Shown here in pieces: positions 1 through 6,446 of a stretch of DNA of 11,966 nucleotides. The notes under the pieces were generated by a model. The model made no database searches. It had not been told where the DNA came from and saw only the letters and a list, made by a program, of their open reading frames with translations. Positions within the stretch are counted from its first letter, which is position 1. Each line of letters opens with the position of its first letter. The DNA comes from Spirochaetaceae bacterium (GTDB lineage: Bacteria; Spirochaetota; Spirochaetia; Treponematales; Breznakiellaceae), in assembly GCA_031255395.1 (NCBI GenBank), contig JAIRSQ010000062.1, positions 1-11,966 of the forward strand. Direction: 5' to 3'. A program made the translations under genes and the position numbers.

Positions 1-412
1 CTATCGTTATGACCGCCTCGCCGCCGTCAAAGGTTGACGGCGTTGCGAACACGCAGGCTTTGACTGCGTGTCCTTCGCTGTCAAGCCGCCAGTCAAAGAA
101 GGCCGCCGTTGCGAGCCGCCTGCCGCTCTTGCTCGACATAACGGCCCTCATTCCCGCATAACGCCCGCTGTCCCCGCCAGCGGCGGGCAGAAATATCAGC
201 GTAACAGGCTCGCCCGCCCTGTGAGAGTCGCCCAGCGGGGCGCAAAAATCTTCCGGATTATCGTTCCATATATCGAAGAGCTTTTCGCCAGGGGCGACTG
301 GCAGACCGGCCGCCGAGATCTCTGCCGCCGTGTACCTTGAGGAAATACAGGCGATAAACAGAAAACTTGCCGCCAGAAAAACAAGGCTGCATACGGAGTT
401 ACGGCGCGGCAA
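1..412 (-). CDS. Predicted exported protein or lipoprotein, N-terminal 137 residues (3' end beyond window edge)
   Basis: An open frame leaves the left edge without a stop. I place the start at TTG (410-412) because GGAAGGGAG lies 6 nt upstream, a strong Shine-Dalgarno; no ATG gives a comparable frame. The start overlaps the last codons of recJ by 14 nt, so it is probably translated from the recJ transcript. Residues 1-8 are basic. Residues 9-22 form a hydrophobic stretch ending FIAC at Cys22, which fits a loose spirochaetal lipobox; a signal peptidase I site near TAA (28-30) is the alternative. The rest (from about 40) has beta-rich, PGE/AGEP-type spacing with a stretch GRRLATAAFFDW (98-109). 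This resembles the Ig-like domain found ahead of M23 peptidase domains in spirochaete proteins, but no catalytic domain is visible in the window. I do not recognise the family with confidence, and the function is unknown. Confidence 0.7.
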   Translation of the reverse strand, partial: MPRRNSVCSLVFLAASFLFIACISSRYTAAEISAAGLPVAPGEKLFDIWNDNPEDFCAPLGDSHRAGEPVTLIFLPAAGGDSGRYAGMRAVMSSKSGRRLATAAFFDWRLDSEGHAVKACVFATPSTFDGGEAVITI

Positions 413-2555
413 CGATCGCTCCCTTCCGCTGCAAATCGTATATGCATAGCTGCGGTATGTCAGTGCCCTTGAACCAGTTGCGCCCGACCTTGAAGACGGC
501 ATCAACCTTGTCATGCAGCGTAAAGTCCACGGTTACCTTTTCCGCTGCGTTCCAGTAAACCGCCGCCCACTTGTACCTGCCGGCATCAAGAGTAAGTTTT
601 ACGTGCCGCGCCTCAAGTTTTCCCATGAAATTTACATCGATCACTGTTAACCCGCGGGCCAAAAACGTCAGTTCTTTGTTTTCTTTGCCGTAGGGCTGAA
701 ACATATCGACCACATTCAAAATGTCGGGCGTAAGGTAAGATAGCGGGAGTTCCGCGTCAATATAGACAGCGTCCGCGTCCGCCTTGGCGGGCGGGAATTC
801 TATCGTCTGAGCCGCCATCTGAAGCCGTTCATAAAAGGCGTCCCATTTTGCCATGTCCAGCGTAAAACCGGCGGCAAAGCCGTGCCCGCCCCAATCAACG
901 AACAGGTCGGCGCACTGCTCCAGTATCCCCTGCAAGTCATAGCCGCGGGCAGAGCGCATGGAACCCGTCGCGACGCCCTCGTTAAAAGAAATGACTATGG
1001 ACGGCAGCTTGAATTGGGAGCAGAGGCGGTTCGCCGTGATGCCGGTCGCCCCGCGGGGAATATCGTCGCCCCACGCGACCGCAAGGTTGCCGCTAAAGGT
1101 TTCAAGATTTTGCGCGGCCAACGGGTTGGCGACAGCCCAAACCCTGGCGCCCAAATCTTTGCGCTCGGCATCCATAGCTATGATCTCGGCGGCGAGCCTG
1201 TCCCGTTCGGCGGGGTCCTTTTCGAGCAGAAGCTGAGCCGAAATATTGGCCTTTCCCATCCGCCCGGCGGAATTTATCACTGGGCATATATGCCACGAAA
1301 TGTCGGTGGCGGAAAGCCTGCGTCCGGCAAGGCCCAGCTTGAACGCGAGGGCGTTCAGGCCCGGATGCATCCTGCTGTTCATCGAATCAAGGCCGCTCTG
1401 AATTATGATGCGGTTTTCGTTTTGTAGCGGCATCAGATCGGCAATCGTCCCGACCGCGGCAAGCTGCAGATCGAAACTGTCCCCGTCCGCCAAAAAACGT
1501 TCTCTTTTTCGCACGCAAGAGAGAAACAGGTTGTAAAAAACATCTATCTCGCCAAAAGCGGCTTGTGCGTAACGGGCGTCGTGGGAAAGCTCTTTCAGGC
1601 GGAACAGGCTCTTGCCGGCGGCGAGCGGAGCCACCGTGCCGATTTCTGGCTGTAAATCGGCCATATTGAATTCGACGTTATTGCCAAAAATCTTTGCAAG
1701 CGTTTTTTTTTGTAACGGAGCGTCCCACGTGAATATGGCCTGTCCCGAAAGAAATCCGCCCAGCCTCGTGTCGTTTATGCCCGCCGTTCCGGGAACGATG
1801 GTTTCCGTCAGTCTGTCAACGATTATCATGTTTCTAAGTTTTAAGACTTCGATGACCCACGCCTCGTCGTTGGCCGGGCGGGTGTTCAGCAGGCAGATCG
1901 GCTGCCCGTAGTAGGCGCTCTTTAACGCGAAGCGTATCGCGTTCGCGAGTTTATACGCCACGCCGCAGCCGGCAAGATCGGGGAACGGATAGATGTGCCT
2001 GTCCCCGTCTTTTAGCTTAGGGTCGACTATCGCGTGCGCCGCCGGCAGCGTTTCCTGCGCCCTGTGATGGTCTGTTACTATCACGTCGATGTTCAATTCG
2101 TTGGCGCGCTCAATCTCTTTGATATTCGAGATACCGCAGTCAACCGTTATTATCAGCGTGCCGCTCTGCGCCGCAAACTCTTCGACCGCTTGCATCGTAA
2201 GACCGTAAGGCTCGTCTCCCTGCGGCAGTTTCCAGCTTACGTCCATCTCAAGAGAGCGCAACAGTTCCACAACGATAGCCACGCTCGTTACCCCGTCCGC
2301 GTCGCGGTCGCCGAACACCAGCGTCTTTTCGCCTTCTTCCTTAGCCATTAGGACGCGTTCCACCGCGTCCTCCATTCCCTGTAGCGCGAAGGGGACGCGC
2401 AGGTAACGTTTGTCTTTTTCAAGGTAATATTGCAGCTCTCCGCGCTCGGTTATGCCGCGTCGTAAAAGTATCGAAGCCGTCAGCAGATCGCAGCCAAATT
2501 TTCTTGAAACATCCTTTACGGCTTCAGCTGGTATGTTCTTTTTTTTCCACATCAT
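399..2555 (-). CDS. recJ: Single-stranded-DNA-specific 5'-3' exonuclease RecJ
   Basis: RecJ degrades single-stranded DNA 5' to 3' in recombination, base excision and mismatch repair, using Mn/Mg held by the DHH core. The 718-residue product shows motif I as DRDADG (83-88; the usual form is DYDVDG), VDCG (138-141), TDHH (161-164), AGCGVAYKL (195-203), AVGTIADLMPL (367-377) and NSAGRMG (428-434). The DHHA1 signature WGGHGFAAGF is at 555-564, and an OB-type C-terminal part includes PYGKENKELTFL (621-632). It is longer than the E. coli enzyme (about 577 residues), mainly because about 160 residues separate AGCGVAYKL from AVGTIADL, where about 40 are usual. Two adjacent ATGs are possible starts. 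The first lies 5 nt after AAGGGG, a good ribosome site. The downstream exported-protein gene overlaps its end. Confidence 0.97.
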   Translation of the reverse strand: MMWKKKNIPAEAVKDVSRKFGCDLLTASILLRRGITERGELQYYLEKDKRYLRVPFALQGMEDAVERVLMAKEEGEKTLVFGDRDADGVTSVAIVVELLRSLEMDVSWKLPQGDEPYGLTMQAVEEFAAQSGTLIITVDCGISNIKEIERANELNIDVIVTDHHRAQETLPAAHAIVDPKLKDGDRHIYPFPDLAGCGVAYKLANAIRFALKSAYYGQPICLLNTRPANDEAWVIEVLKLRNMIIVDRLTETIVPGTAGINDTRLGGFLSGQAIFTWDAPLQKKTLAKIFGNNVEFNMADLQPEIGTVAPLAAGKSLFRLKELSHDARYAQAAFGEIDVFYNLFLSCVRKRERFLADGDSFDLQLAAVGTIADLMPLQNENRIIIQSGLDSMNSRMHPGLNALAFKLGLAGRRLSATDISWHICPVINSAGRMGKANISAQLLLEKDPAERDRLAAEIIAMDAERKDLGARVWAVANPLAAQNLETFSGNLAVAWGDDIPRGATGITANRLCSQFKLPSIVISFNEGVATGSMRSARGYDLQGILEQCADLFVDWGGHGFAAGFTLDMAKWDAFYERLQMAAQTIEFPPAKADADAVYIDAELPLSYLTPDILNVVDMFQPYGKENKELTFLARGLTVIDVNFMGKLEARHVKLTLDAGRYKWAAVYWNAAEKVTVDFTLHDKVDAVFKVGRNWFKGTDIPQLCIYDLQRKGAIVAAP

Positions 2556-2632
2556 GTTAGCCCCTTTAATAAACCGTCCGCCCGGCAGTTTCGGGTTGCC
2601 ATCCGGCCATTCACAGTCTCTGCCTTCACGCT

Positions 2633-2663
2633 ATCATAAAAATCCCCGTTGGTAAACCCGCAA
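2633..2663 (-). promoter_or_regulatory. Weak candidate promoter for recJ
   Basis: On the minus strand TTGCGG (2658-2663) is followed after 19 nt by TATGAT (2633-2638), which would give a leader of about 70 nt before recJ. The -10 is good, but the -35 and the spacing are poor. The -35 lies inside the 18-bp repeat. Confidence 0.2.
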
Positions 2664-2700
2664 GCGGATTCGCGCCCGCAAGCGGGTTTGCGCCTGCAAG
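2658..2700. repeat. 18-bp tandem repeat, 2.4 copies, with hairpin potential
   Basis: Units occupy 2658-2675 and 2676-2693, with a partial third unit at 2694-2700. The pattern is CCGCAAGCGGRTTYGCGC, and the two full units differ at two positions. Flanking AAACCCG (2654-2660) and CGGGTTT (2683-2689) are inverted, so the block could also fold into an imperfect hairpin with 12 of 14 paired positions. Confidence 0.75.
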
Positions 2701-2774
2701 TTCCGTTATTTTTATGTAATTCGCTCGCTTAACATTGGCAAAACCTTGTATATTTTGATTTTGCGCGTAAAAAT

Positions 2775-2873
2775 ATGAGAAGAGAAACCGGGACACAGGA
2801 AGTCCGGCGGCGACAAAGAAGCTCCGCGCTTGAGGGGGCGGAGAGCCGTATCTGGCAAGTCTCGCAAATTTAG
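2775..2873 (+). other. Possible 32-codon upstream ORF in the DUF2148 leader
   Basis: An ATG after AAAAAT opens a 32-codon arginine-rich reading frame. Its TAG stop overlaps the AGGAGG ribosome site of the DUF2148 gene. Such an overlap could couple translation of the two. No ribosome site precedes the ATG, and the frame may be accidental. Confidence 0.15.
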
Positions 2874-2883
2874 GAGGATTGGA

Positions 2884-3426
2884 ATGAAGGTTAAATCGAA
2901 GGAGGCGGAGATTGCCGCCTTGTTAAATGTCGCGAACGCTATGTGCGCCGCCGCCCGAACCGCGCCAAAAGCGTGCAGGATCGACCACCTTGATTCGGCG
3001 ATTCTGACGGGAGAGGACAAGGACGCACTTGCCCGCGAAATGCGGAAAATCGGCGAAGCTATGGGCGAAGAGGGCAAATTTTTCAAGCGCGACGCGGACA
3101 ATGTGGATTCTGCGCAGGCTGTCGTGCTGATTGGAGCAAAATACTTGCCCAGAGGTCTCGGCGCGATGTGCCGGCTATGCGGTTTCGCCGACTGCGCGGA
3201 CTGTACAAAAAATGGCGCGGCGTGCGCGTTTACCTCAATGGACCTGGGGATTGCCCTTGGCAGCGCTGTTTCGCTCGCCGCGGACGCGCGGATAGACAAT
3301 CGCATAATGTTCACTGCCGGCAAAGCCGCCGCCTCTTTGGGCTTGCTTGGGGAATACAAAATGGCAATCGGCATCCCGCTGTCCGTCAGCGCGAAAACGC
3401 CGTTTTTTGATCGCGAGCCCGCCTAA
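2884..3426 (+). CDS. DUF2148 (ferredoxin-domain) family protein, putative iron-sulfur protein
   Basis: The 180-residue cytoplasmic protein matches the DUF2148 pattern. It has a C-terminal cysteine cluster (C96, C99, C104, C107, C114), the run DLGIALGSAVSLAAD, then IDNRIMFTAGKAA, and an ending GIPLSVSAKTPFFDR. The cysteine spacing suggests an Fe-S cluster, although the family's biochemical role is not established. Cys21 and Cys31 are additional. The start is the ATG 6 nt after AGGAGG. The same frame is open further upstream from a TTG, but that would bury the ribosome site within the gene. The gene stands alone, converging on proC with a 17-bp gap and diverging from recJ, so it is probably monocistronic. 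Confidence 0.9.
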   Translation: MKVKSKEAEIAALLNVANAMCAAARTAPKACRIDHLDSAILTGEDKDALAREMRKIGEAMGEEGKFFKRDADNVDSAQAVVLIGAKYLPRGLGAMCRLCGFADCADCTKNGAACAFTSMDLGIALGSAVSLAADARIDNRIMFTAGKAAASLGLLGEYKMAIGIPLSVSAKTPFFDREPA

Positions 3427-3443
3427 AGGAGCCTTTCAGTCTG

Positions 3444-4274
3444 TTACAACGCCGGAGGGGCGGACGAGCGGGACTTTAGCGCGGCGCTTCTGGCGGCCTC
3501 AATGATAGCGGAGCGAAAACCGCCCGCTTCTAGGACACGTATCGCTTCGATGGTCGTGCCGGCAGGCGAGCAGACAGCGTCCTTTAGGGCGGCGGGGTGC
3601 AGTCCGCTTTCCAGCGCGAGCGCCGCCGCGCCCTTTAGCGTTTGGGCGGCGAAGGTGTAGGCCGCGGCGCGGGACATCCCTAGGCCGACCGCAGCGTCGG
3701 CAAGCGCCTCCATAAAAACAAAGGCGTAGGCGGGGCCGGAGCCGCTTATCGCGGTAACGCAGTCCATAAGACCCTCGTCCACGCGCTCGGCCAGCCCGGC
3801 GTGCGCTAGAATCCCGCGCGCTAGAGCTAGAGCGCCTTCGGTTTCCGGCAGCGCGTTTTCGCAGGCAAACGCCGTCATGCTTTCGCCCACGCTTGCCGCG
3901 ATGTTTGGCATTACGCGTATCAGCGCGACCGGAGCGCTGCCTGACAGCGCGGCGCGTATCGAGGCCAGCGTTATGCCCGCCGCCGCCGACACGAGTATCT
4001 TTCCGCCGCAGTGCGGCGCGATTTCGCGCAGAACGCCGGAAAACTGCGACGGTTTTACGGCAATGAACACGATGTCGCTTCGCAAAACCAGGCTCGAATT
4101 ATCCCGCGCTTCCGTTACGCCAAGGCTGGCGGCAACCCGCGAACGGTTTTCGGCTGAGCGGCAGGTTACAAAAATACGCCCCCCGTCTATAACGTTTAAG
4201 GCGGCCTTTACAAGGGCGCTTCCCATCGCGCCTGCCCCAATAAAGCCTGCCGCGATTTCGTCAAGCGCTTTCAT
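3444..4274 (-). CDS. proC: Pyrroline-5-carboxylate reductase
   Basis: ProC catalyses the last step of proline synthesis, NAD(P)H-dependent reduction of 1-pyrroline-5-carboxylate. The 276-residue length is typical. An N-terminal Rossmann motif GAGAMG (13-18) is followed by AVKPSQ (72-77), MPN (132-134), SGSGPAY (177-183) and the family signature ending in SPAGTTIEAI (236-245). The start chosen is the ATG with GGGAG 5 nt upstream, overlapping the end of proB by 14 nt. An in-frame ATG 12 nt earlier has no ribosome site. It is the third gene of the proA-proB-proC operon and is probably translationally coupled to proB. The tail is Ala/Ser-rich. Confidence 0.96.
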   Translation of the reverse strand: MKALDEIAAGFIGAGAMGSALVKAALNVIDGGRIFVTCRSAENRSRVAASLGVTEARDNSSLVLRSDIVFIAVKPSQFSGVLREIAPHCGGKILVSAAAGITLASIRAALSGSAPVALIRVMPNIAASVGESMTAFACENALPETEGALALARGILAHAGLAERVDEGLMDCVTAISGSGPAYAFVFMEALADAAVGLGMSRAAAYTFAAQTLKGAAALALESGLHPAALKDAVCSPAGTTIEAIRVLEAGGFRSAIIEAARSAALKSRSSAPPAL

Positions 4275-5079
4275 GCCGTCTCCCATTCGTAGCGAGAAAC
4301 AGCGTGCCGCGCATCCTGCTCTCGGCCAGAGCGCCAAGGGACTCGGCGCAGCCGCCGTTGGCAAGGATCATCGGGATACCGTAGGCGCAGACCTTTTCCG
4401 CTGCCTCGATCTTAGTGCTTACGCCGCCCGTGCCAAAACCGTTCGCGCTGCCAATCGTTATACGCTCCCTGAGAGCCGATATGTCATCAACCGTTTCTAT
4501 CAGCTTAGCGTTCTGAGAGGTTTTGGGGTTGTCGGTGTATATGCCGTCTATGTCGCTGAACAGTATCAGAACGTCCGCGTTCCACAGCACGGCGGTAAGG
4601 GCGCTCAAATTATCGTTGTCGCCGATGCGGATCTCGTCGCAGGCGACCGAATCGTTCTCGTTGATGACAGGCACCACGCCTTCGTCTACCAGCGTAAAGA
4701 GCGTGTTCCTCATGCATAGCGCCCTGAGGCTGTCATTAAAGTCCTCTTTTGTAAACAAGAGCTGTCCGGTATGCAGTCCCTTGCGTATGAACGCGCCGCT
4801 CCATTTGTTCATCAGTTCGACCTGCCCTATCGCGCAGAGCGCCTGCCGGTAATTCATGTCGGTTCTGCGCGCCCAGCGGTCGATTGTCGAGATTCCCGCT
4901 ACCTGTGCGCCGGATGAGACCAAGGCTATCTGCTTGCCGGCCGCTATCATATTAGCGCACTGCGCCGCGAACTCCTCCATAAACGGAACGTTTATGGAGC
5001 CGTCCGGCTTCGCCAGAGTTGCGGACCCGATTTTGACAACGATTTTTCGCGCCGCCGCTATCGTCCGGGCTATCGTCAC
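4261..5079 (-). CDS. proB: Glutamate 5-kinase, short form without PUA domain
   Basis: ProB phosphorylates glutamate to gamma-glutamyl phosphate, the committed and usually proline-inhibited step. Amino-acid-kinase motifs are present: VVKIGS (14-19), VSSGA (54-58), INENDSV (139-145), GDNDNLSALTA (153-163), SDIDGIYTDNPK (175-186) and GTGGVSTKIEAA (216-227). The protein ends at 272 residues, just after the kinase fold. The roughly 100-residue C-terminal PUA domain of the E. coli enzyme (367 residues) is therefore missing, and the reading frame shows no sign of a break. The start is GTG, overlapping the proA TGA as GTGA, with GAAGGA about 8 nt upstream. Tight overlaps on both sides indicate one operon. 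Confidence 0.96.
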   Translation of the reverse strand: MTIARTIAAARKIVVKIGSATLAKPDGSINVPFMEEFAAQCANMIAAGKQIALVSSGAQVAGISTIDRWARRTDMNYRQALCAIGQVELMNKWSGAFIRKGLHTGQLLFTKEDFNDSLRALCMRNTLFTLVDEGVVPVINENDSVACDEIRIGDNDNLSALTAVLWNADVLILFSDIDGIYTDNPKTSQNAKLIETVDDISALRERITIGSANGFGTGGVSTKIEAAEKVCAYGIPMILANGGCAESLGALAESRMRGTLFLATNGRRHESA

Positions 5080-6341
5080 CGGATCTGTCCTTCGCCGTCG
5101 ATCAGATACTTGGTCGTCGTAAGCGCTGCAAGGCCCATCGGCCCCCGCGCGTGAAGCTTTTGCGTGCTTATTCCGAGTTCCGCTCCGAAACCGAATTCGC
5201 CGCCGTCCGTGAAACGCGTCGACGCGTTGACATAGACGCAGGCTGCGTCGACCGTGCGCTGGAAACGGCGCGCGTTTTCAAGGTTACGCGTTACTATCGT
5301 CTCCGAATGTTTTGTGTTATGGGCGTTGATGAACGCGATAGCTTCGTCAATGCCGGAAACCGTTTTCACGGCGAGGATCGTGTCCAGAAACTCAAAGCCA
5401 AAATCCGCTTCGCTCGCAAGAACGACGCGCTCTCCGGCACTAAAGCCGCAAAGTACGCGGTACGCTTCCTCGTCTGCCCGAAATTCCGCCCGTCCCGCAA
5501 AAACGCCGGCAAGGCGCGGCAAAAAATCGTTCAGCCGTTGGCGGTGCACAAGAACCGTTTCCAGCGCGTTGCAGACGCCCGGCCTTTGCAGCTTCCCGTT
5601 CTCCGCTATCCTGACGGCGTTTTCTATATCCGCGCTATCGTCCACGAAAAGATGGCAAACCCCGCTGCCCGTCTCAATGACCGGAACTTTGGCGTTTTCA
5701 GCCACATGCTTTATCAGAGCGGCGCTGCCCCTCGGCAATACCACGTCGATTAGGCCGCGCGCGTTTAGGATGGCTTCAACTTCCGAGCGCTCGCCGTCTG
5801 AAGCGAGCGCGAACGCGGAGGGAACGCCGTCCTGCCCCGCGGCTTCCAGTCCGTCCCGGATCGCTGCGGCCAGTGCCTTGTTCGATTCGAGGGCCGCCGC
5901 GCTGCCGCGAAGCAGTATCGCGTTCCCGCTCTTGTACGCGAGCGCGAACGCGTCAACCGTAACCTGCGGGCGCGATTCGTAAATGATCGCCGCTACTCCC
6001 AGCGGCACCCGCTCTTCTCTGAGCTCCAGCCCGTTTGACAGCCTGTGTCCGGACACGATTTCTCCGACAGGATCGCGCGAGGCTGTCACGACTCCGATAC
6101 TCTCGGCAATCGCGTCGAGCCGCTCCCCGTTTAGCAGCAGTCTGTCGAGTAACGGCGCACTCATGCCGGCGGCCCTGGCGCGCTCCATGTCCCGGCCGTT
6201 CGCTTCGAGTATAACGTCGCGGCGCCGTTCAAGAGCGAGCGCGACGCTGGAGAGAGCCCTGTTCTTTTGTTCCGCGTTCTGAAGCGCGAGAACCGACGCT
6301 CCCTCTCTAAGGGACGCGCAGACGCAATTTATATCAAACAT
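5076..6341 (-). CDS. proA: Glutamate-5-semialdehyde dehydrogenase (gamma-glutamyl phosphate reductase)
   Basis: ProA reduces gamma-glutamyl phosphate with NADPH to glutamate-5-semialdehyde, which cyclises to the ProC substrate. The 421-residue product has the normal family length. IIYESRPQVTVDAFALAYKSGN lies at 119-140 and ETGSGVCHLFVD at 223-234. The catalytic cysteine is Cys257 in QRPGVCNALET. The C-terminal signature begins VNASTRFTDGGEFGFGAELG (371-390) and continues with STQKLHARGPMGL. It is the first gene of proA-proB-proC. The ATG is not preceded by a purine-rich ribosome site; the 20 nt upstream are pyrimidine-rich. A -10-like hexamer lies 6 nt away, so the message may be leaderless. 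Another start is unlikely because the N-terminal alignment fits. Confidence 0.97.
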   Translation of the reverse strand: MFDINCVCASLREGASVLALQNAEQKNRALSSVALALERRRDVILEANGRDMERARAAGMSAPLLDRLLLNGERLDAIAESIGVVTASRDPVGEIVSGHRLSNGLELREERVPLGVAAIIYESRPQVTVDAFALAYKSGNAILLRGSAAALESNKALAAAIRDGLEAAGQDGVPSAFALASDGERSEVEAILNARGLIDVVLPRGSAALIKHVAENAKVPVIETGSGVCHLFVDDSADIENAVRIAENGKLQRPGVCNALETVLVHRQRLNDFLPRLAGVFAGRAEFRADEEAYRVLCGFSAGERVVLASEADFGFEFLDTILAVKTVSGIDEAIAFINAHNTKHSETIVTRNLENARRFQRTVDAACVYVNASTRFTDGGEFGFGAELGISTQKLHARGPMGLAALTTTKYLIDGEGQIR

Positions 6342-6347
6342 GAAAAA

Positions 6348-6376
6348 AGACTAGGATTTTTATGCCTGTTGGTCAA
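6348..6376 (-). promoter_or_regulatory. Candidate promoter of the proABC operon
   Basis: On the minus strand TTGACC (6371-6376, five of six consensus bases) is followed after 17 nt by TAGTCT (6348-6353). The -10 matches only three of six bases. It would start transcription about at the proA ATG, which fits the missing Shine-Dalgarno. The -35 lies in the 7-bp inverted repeat at 6365-6386, so a protein bound there would block it. Confidence 0.3.
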
Positions 6377-6394
6377 TGGCAACAGGTCTTTTTT
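6365..6394 (+). terminator. Hairpin plus T6: intrinsic terminator or operator dyad
   Basis: CCTGTTG (6365-6371) and CAACAGG (6380-6386) form a perfect 7-bp stem around an 8-nt loop, followed by TC and six T residues on the plus strand. It looks like an intrinsic terminator for plus-strand transcription, but the only genes it could end are antisense to proA. Since it covers the candidate proA -35, it could instead be a repressor-binding dyad. Confidence 0.4.
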
Positions 6395-6411
6395 GTCCCT
6401 TTGCGCCCCCT

Positions 6412-6440
6412 TATACATCACGGCGCGCGGCCAATATAAT
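6412..6440 (+). promoter_or_regulatory. Sigma70-type promoter of the phosphatase gene
   Basis: TATACA (6412-6417), 17 nt, then a perfect TATAAT (6435-6440). Only 6 nt separate the -10 from the ATG, so transcription would begin at or next to the start codon and give a leaderless or nearly leaderless message. Confidence 0.5.
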
Positions 6441-6446
6441 TCAATA

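Larger units (their letters stand above)
2556..2883. other. Divergent intergenic region between recJ and the DUF2148 gene
   Basis: No convincing full-length gene lies here. It must hold the start signals of recJ (minus) and of the DUF2148 gene (plus). It contains an 18-bp tandem repeat, an AT-rich stretch (about 2701-2775), and then a purine-rich, structure-prone leader. In that leader CCGGGAC/GTCCGG (around 2790-2808) and CTCCGC/GCGGAG (around 2822-2842) can pair. The match to any known riboswitch is not evident. A weak plus-strand promoter candidate is TCGCTT (2725-2730), 18 nt, TATATT (2749-2754). Confidence 0.6.

Noticed and set aside
882..1427. 181-codon plus-strand open frame opposite recJ
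   Set aside because: Antisense shadow of conserved RecJ motifs, with no ribosome site or family resemblance.
2780..2845. Possible riboswitch or RNase P/SRP-like RNA in the DUF2148 leader
   Set aside because: Only short stems are present; I could not match any conserved riboswitch, RNase P or SRP core sequence.
2712..3374. 220-codon minus-strand open frame opposite the DUF2148 gene
   Set aside because: The opposite strand carries a clear AGGAGG and a full family match; this frame is an Ala/Ser-rich shadow.
3877..4719. 280-codon plus-strand open frame opposite proB/proC
   Set aside because: It is fully antisense to two confidently identified enzymes, has a basic, low-complexity composition and no domain pattern; long shadows are expected at this GC content.
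5254..5982. 242-codon plus-strand open frame opposite proA
   Set aside because: Ser/Arg/Ala-rich composition without motifs, entirely inside proA on the other strand.
6267..6446. Upstream extension of the phosphatase frame by 60 codons
   Set aside because: It would overlap proA and cover the promoter. The ATG at 6447 starts directly with a signal peptide.
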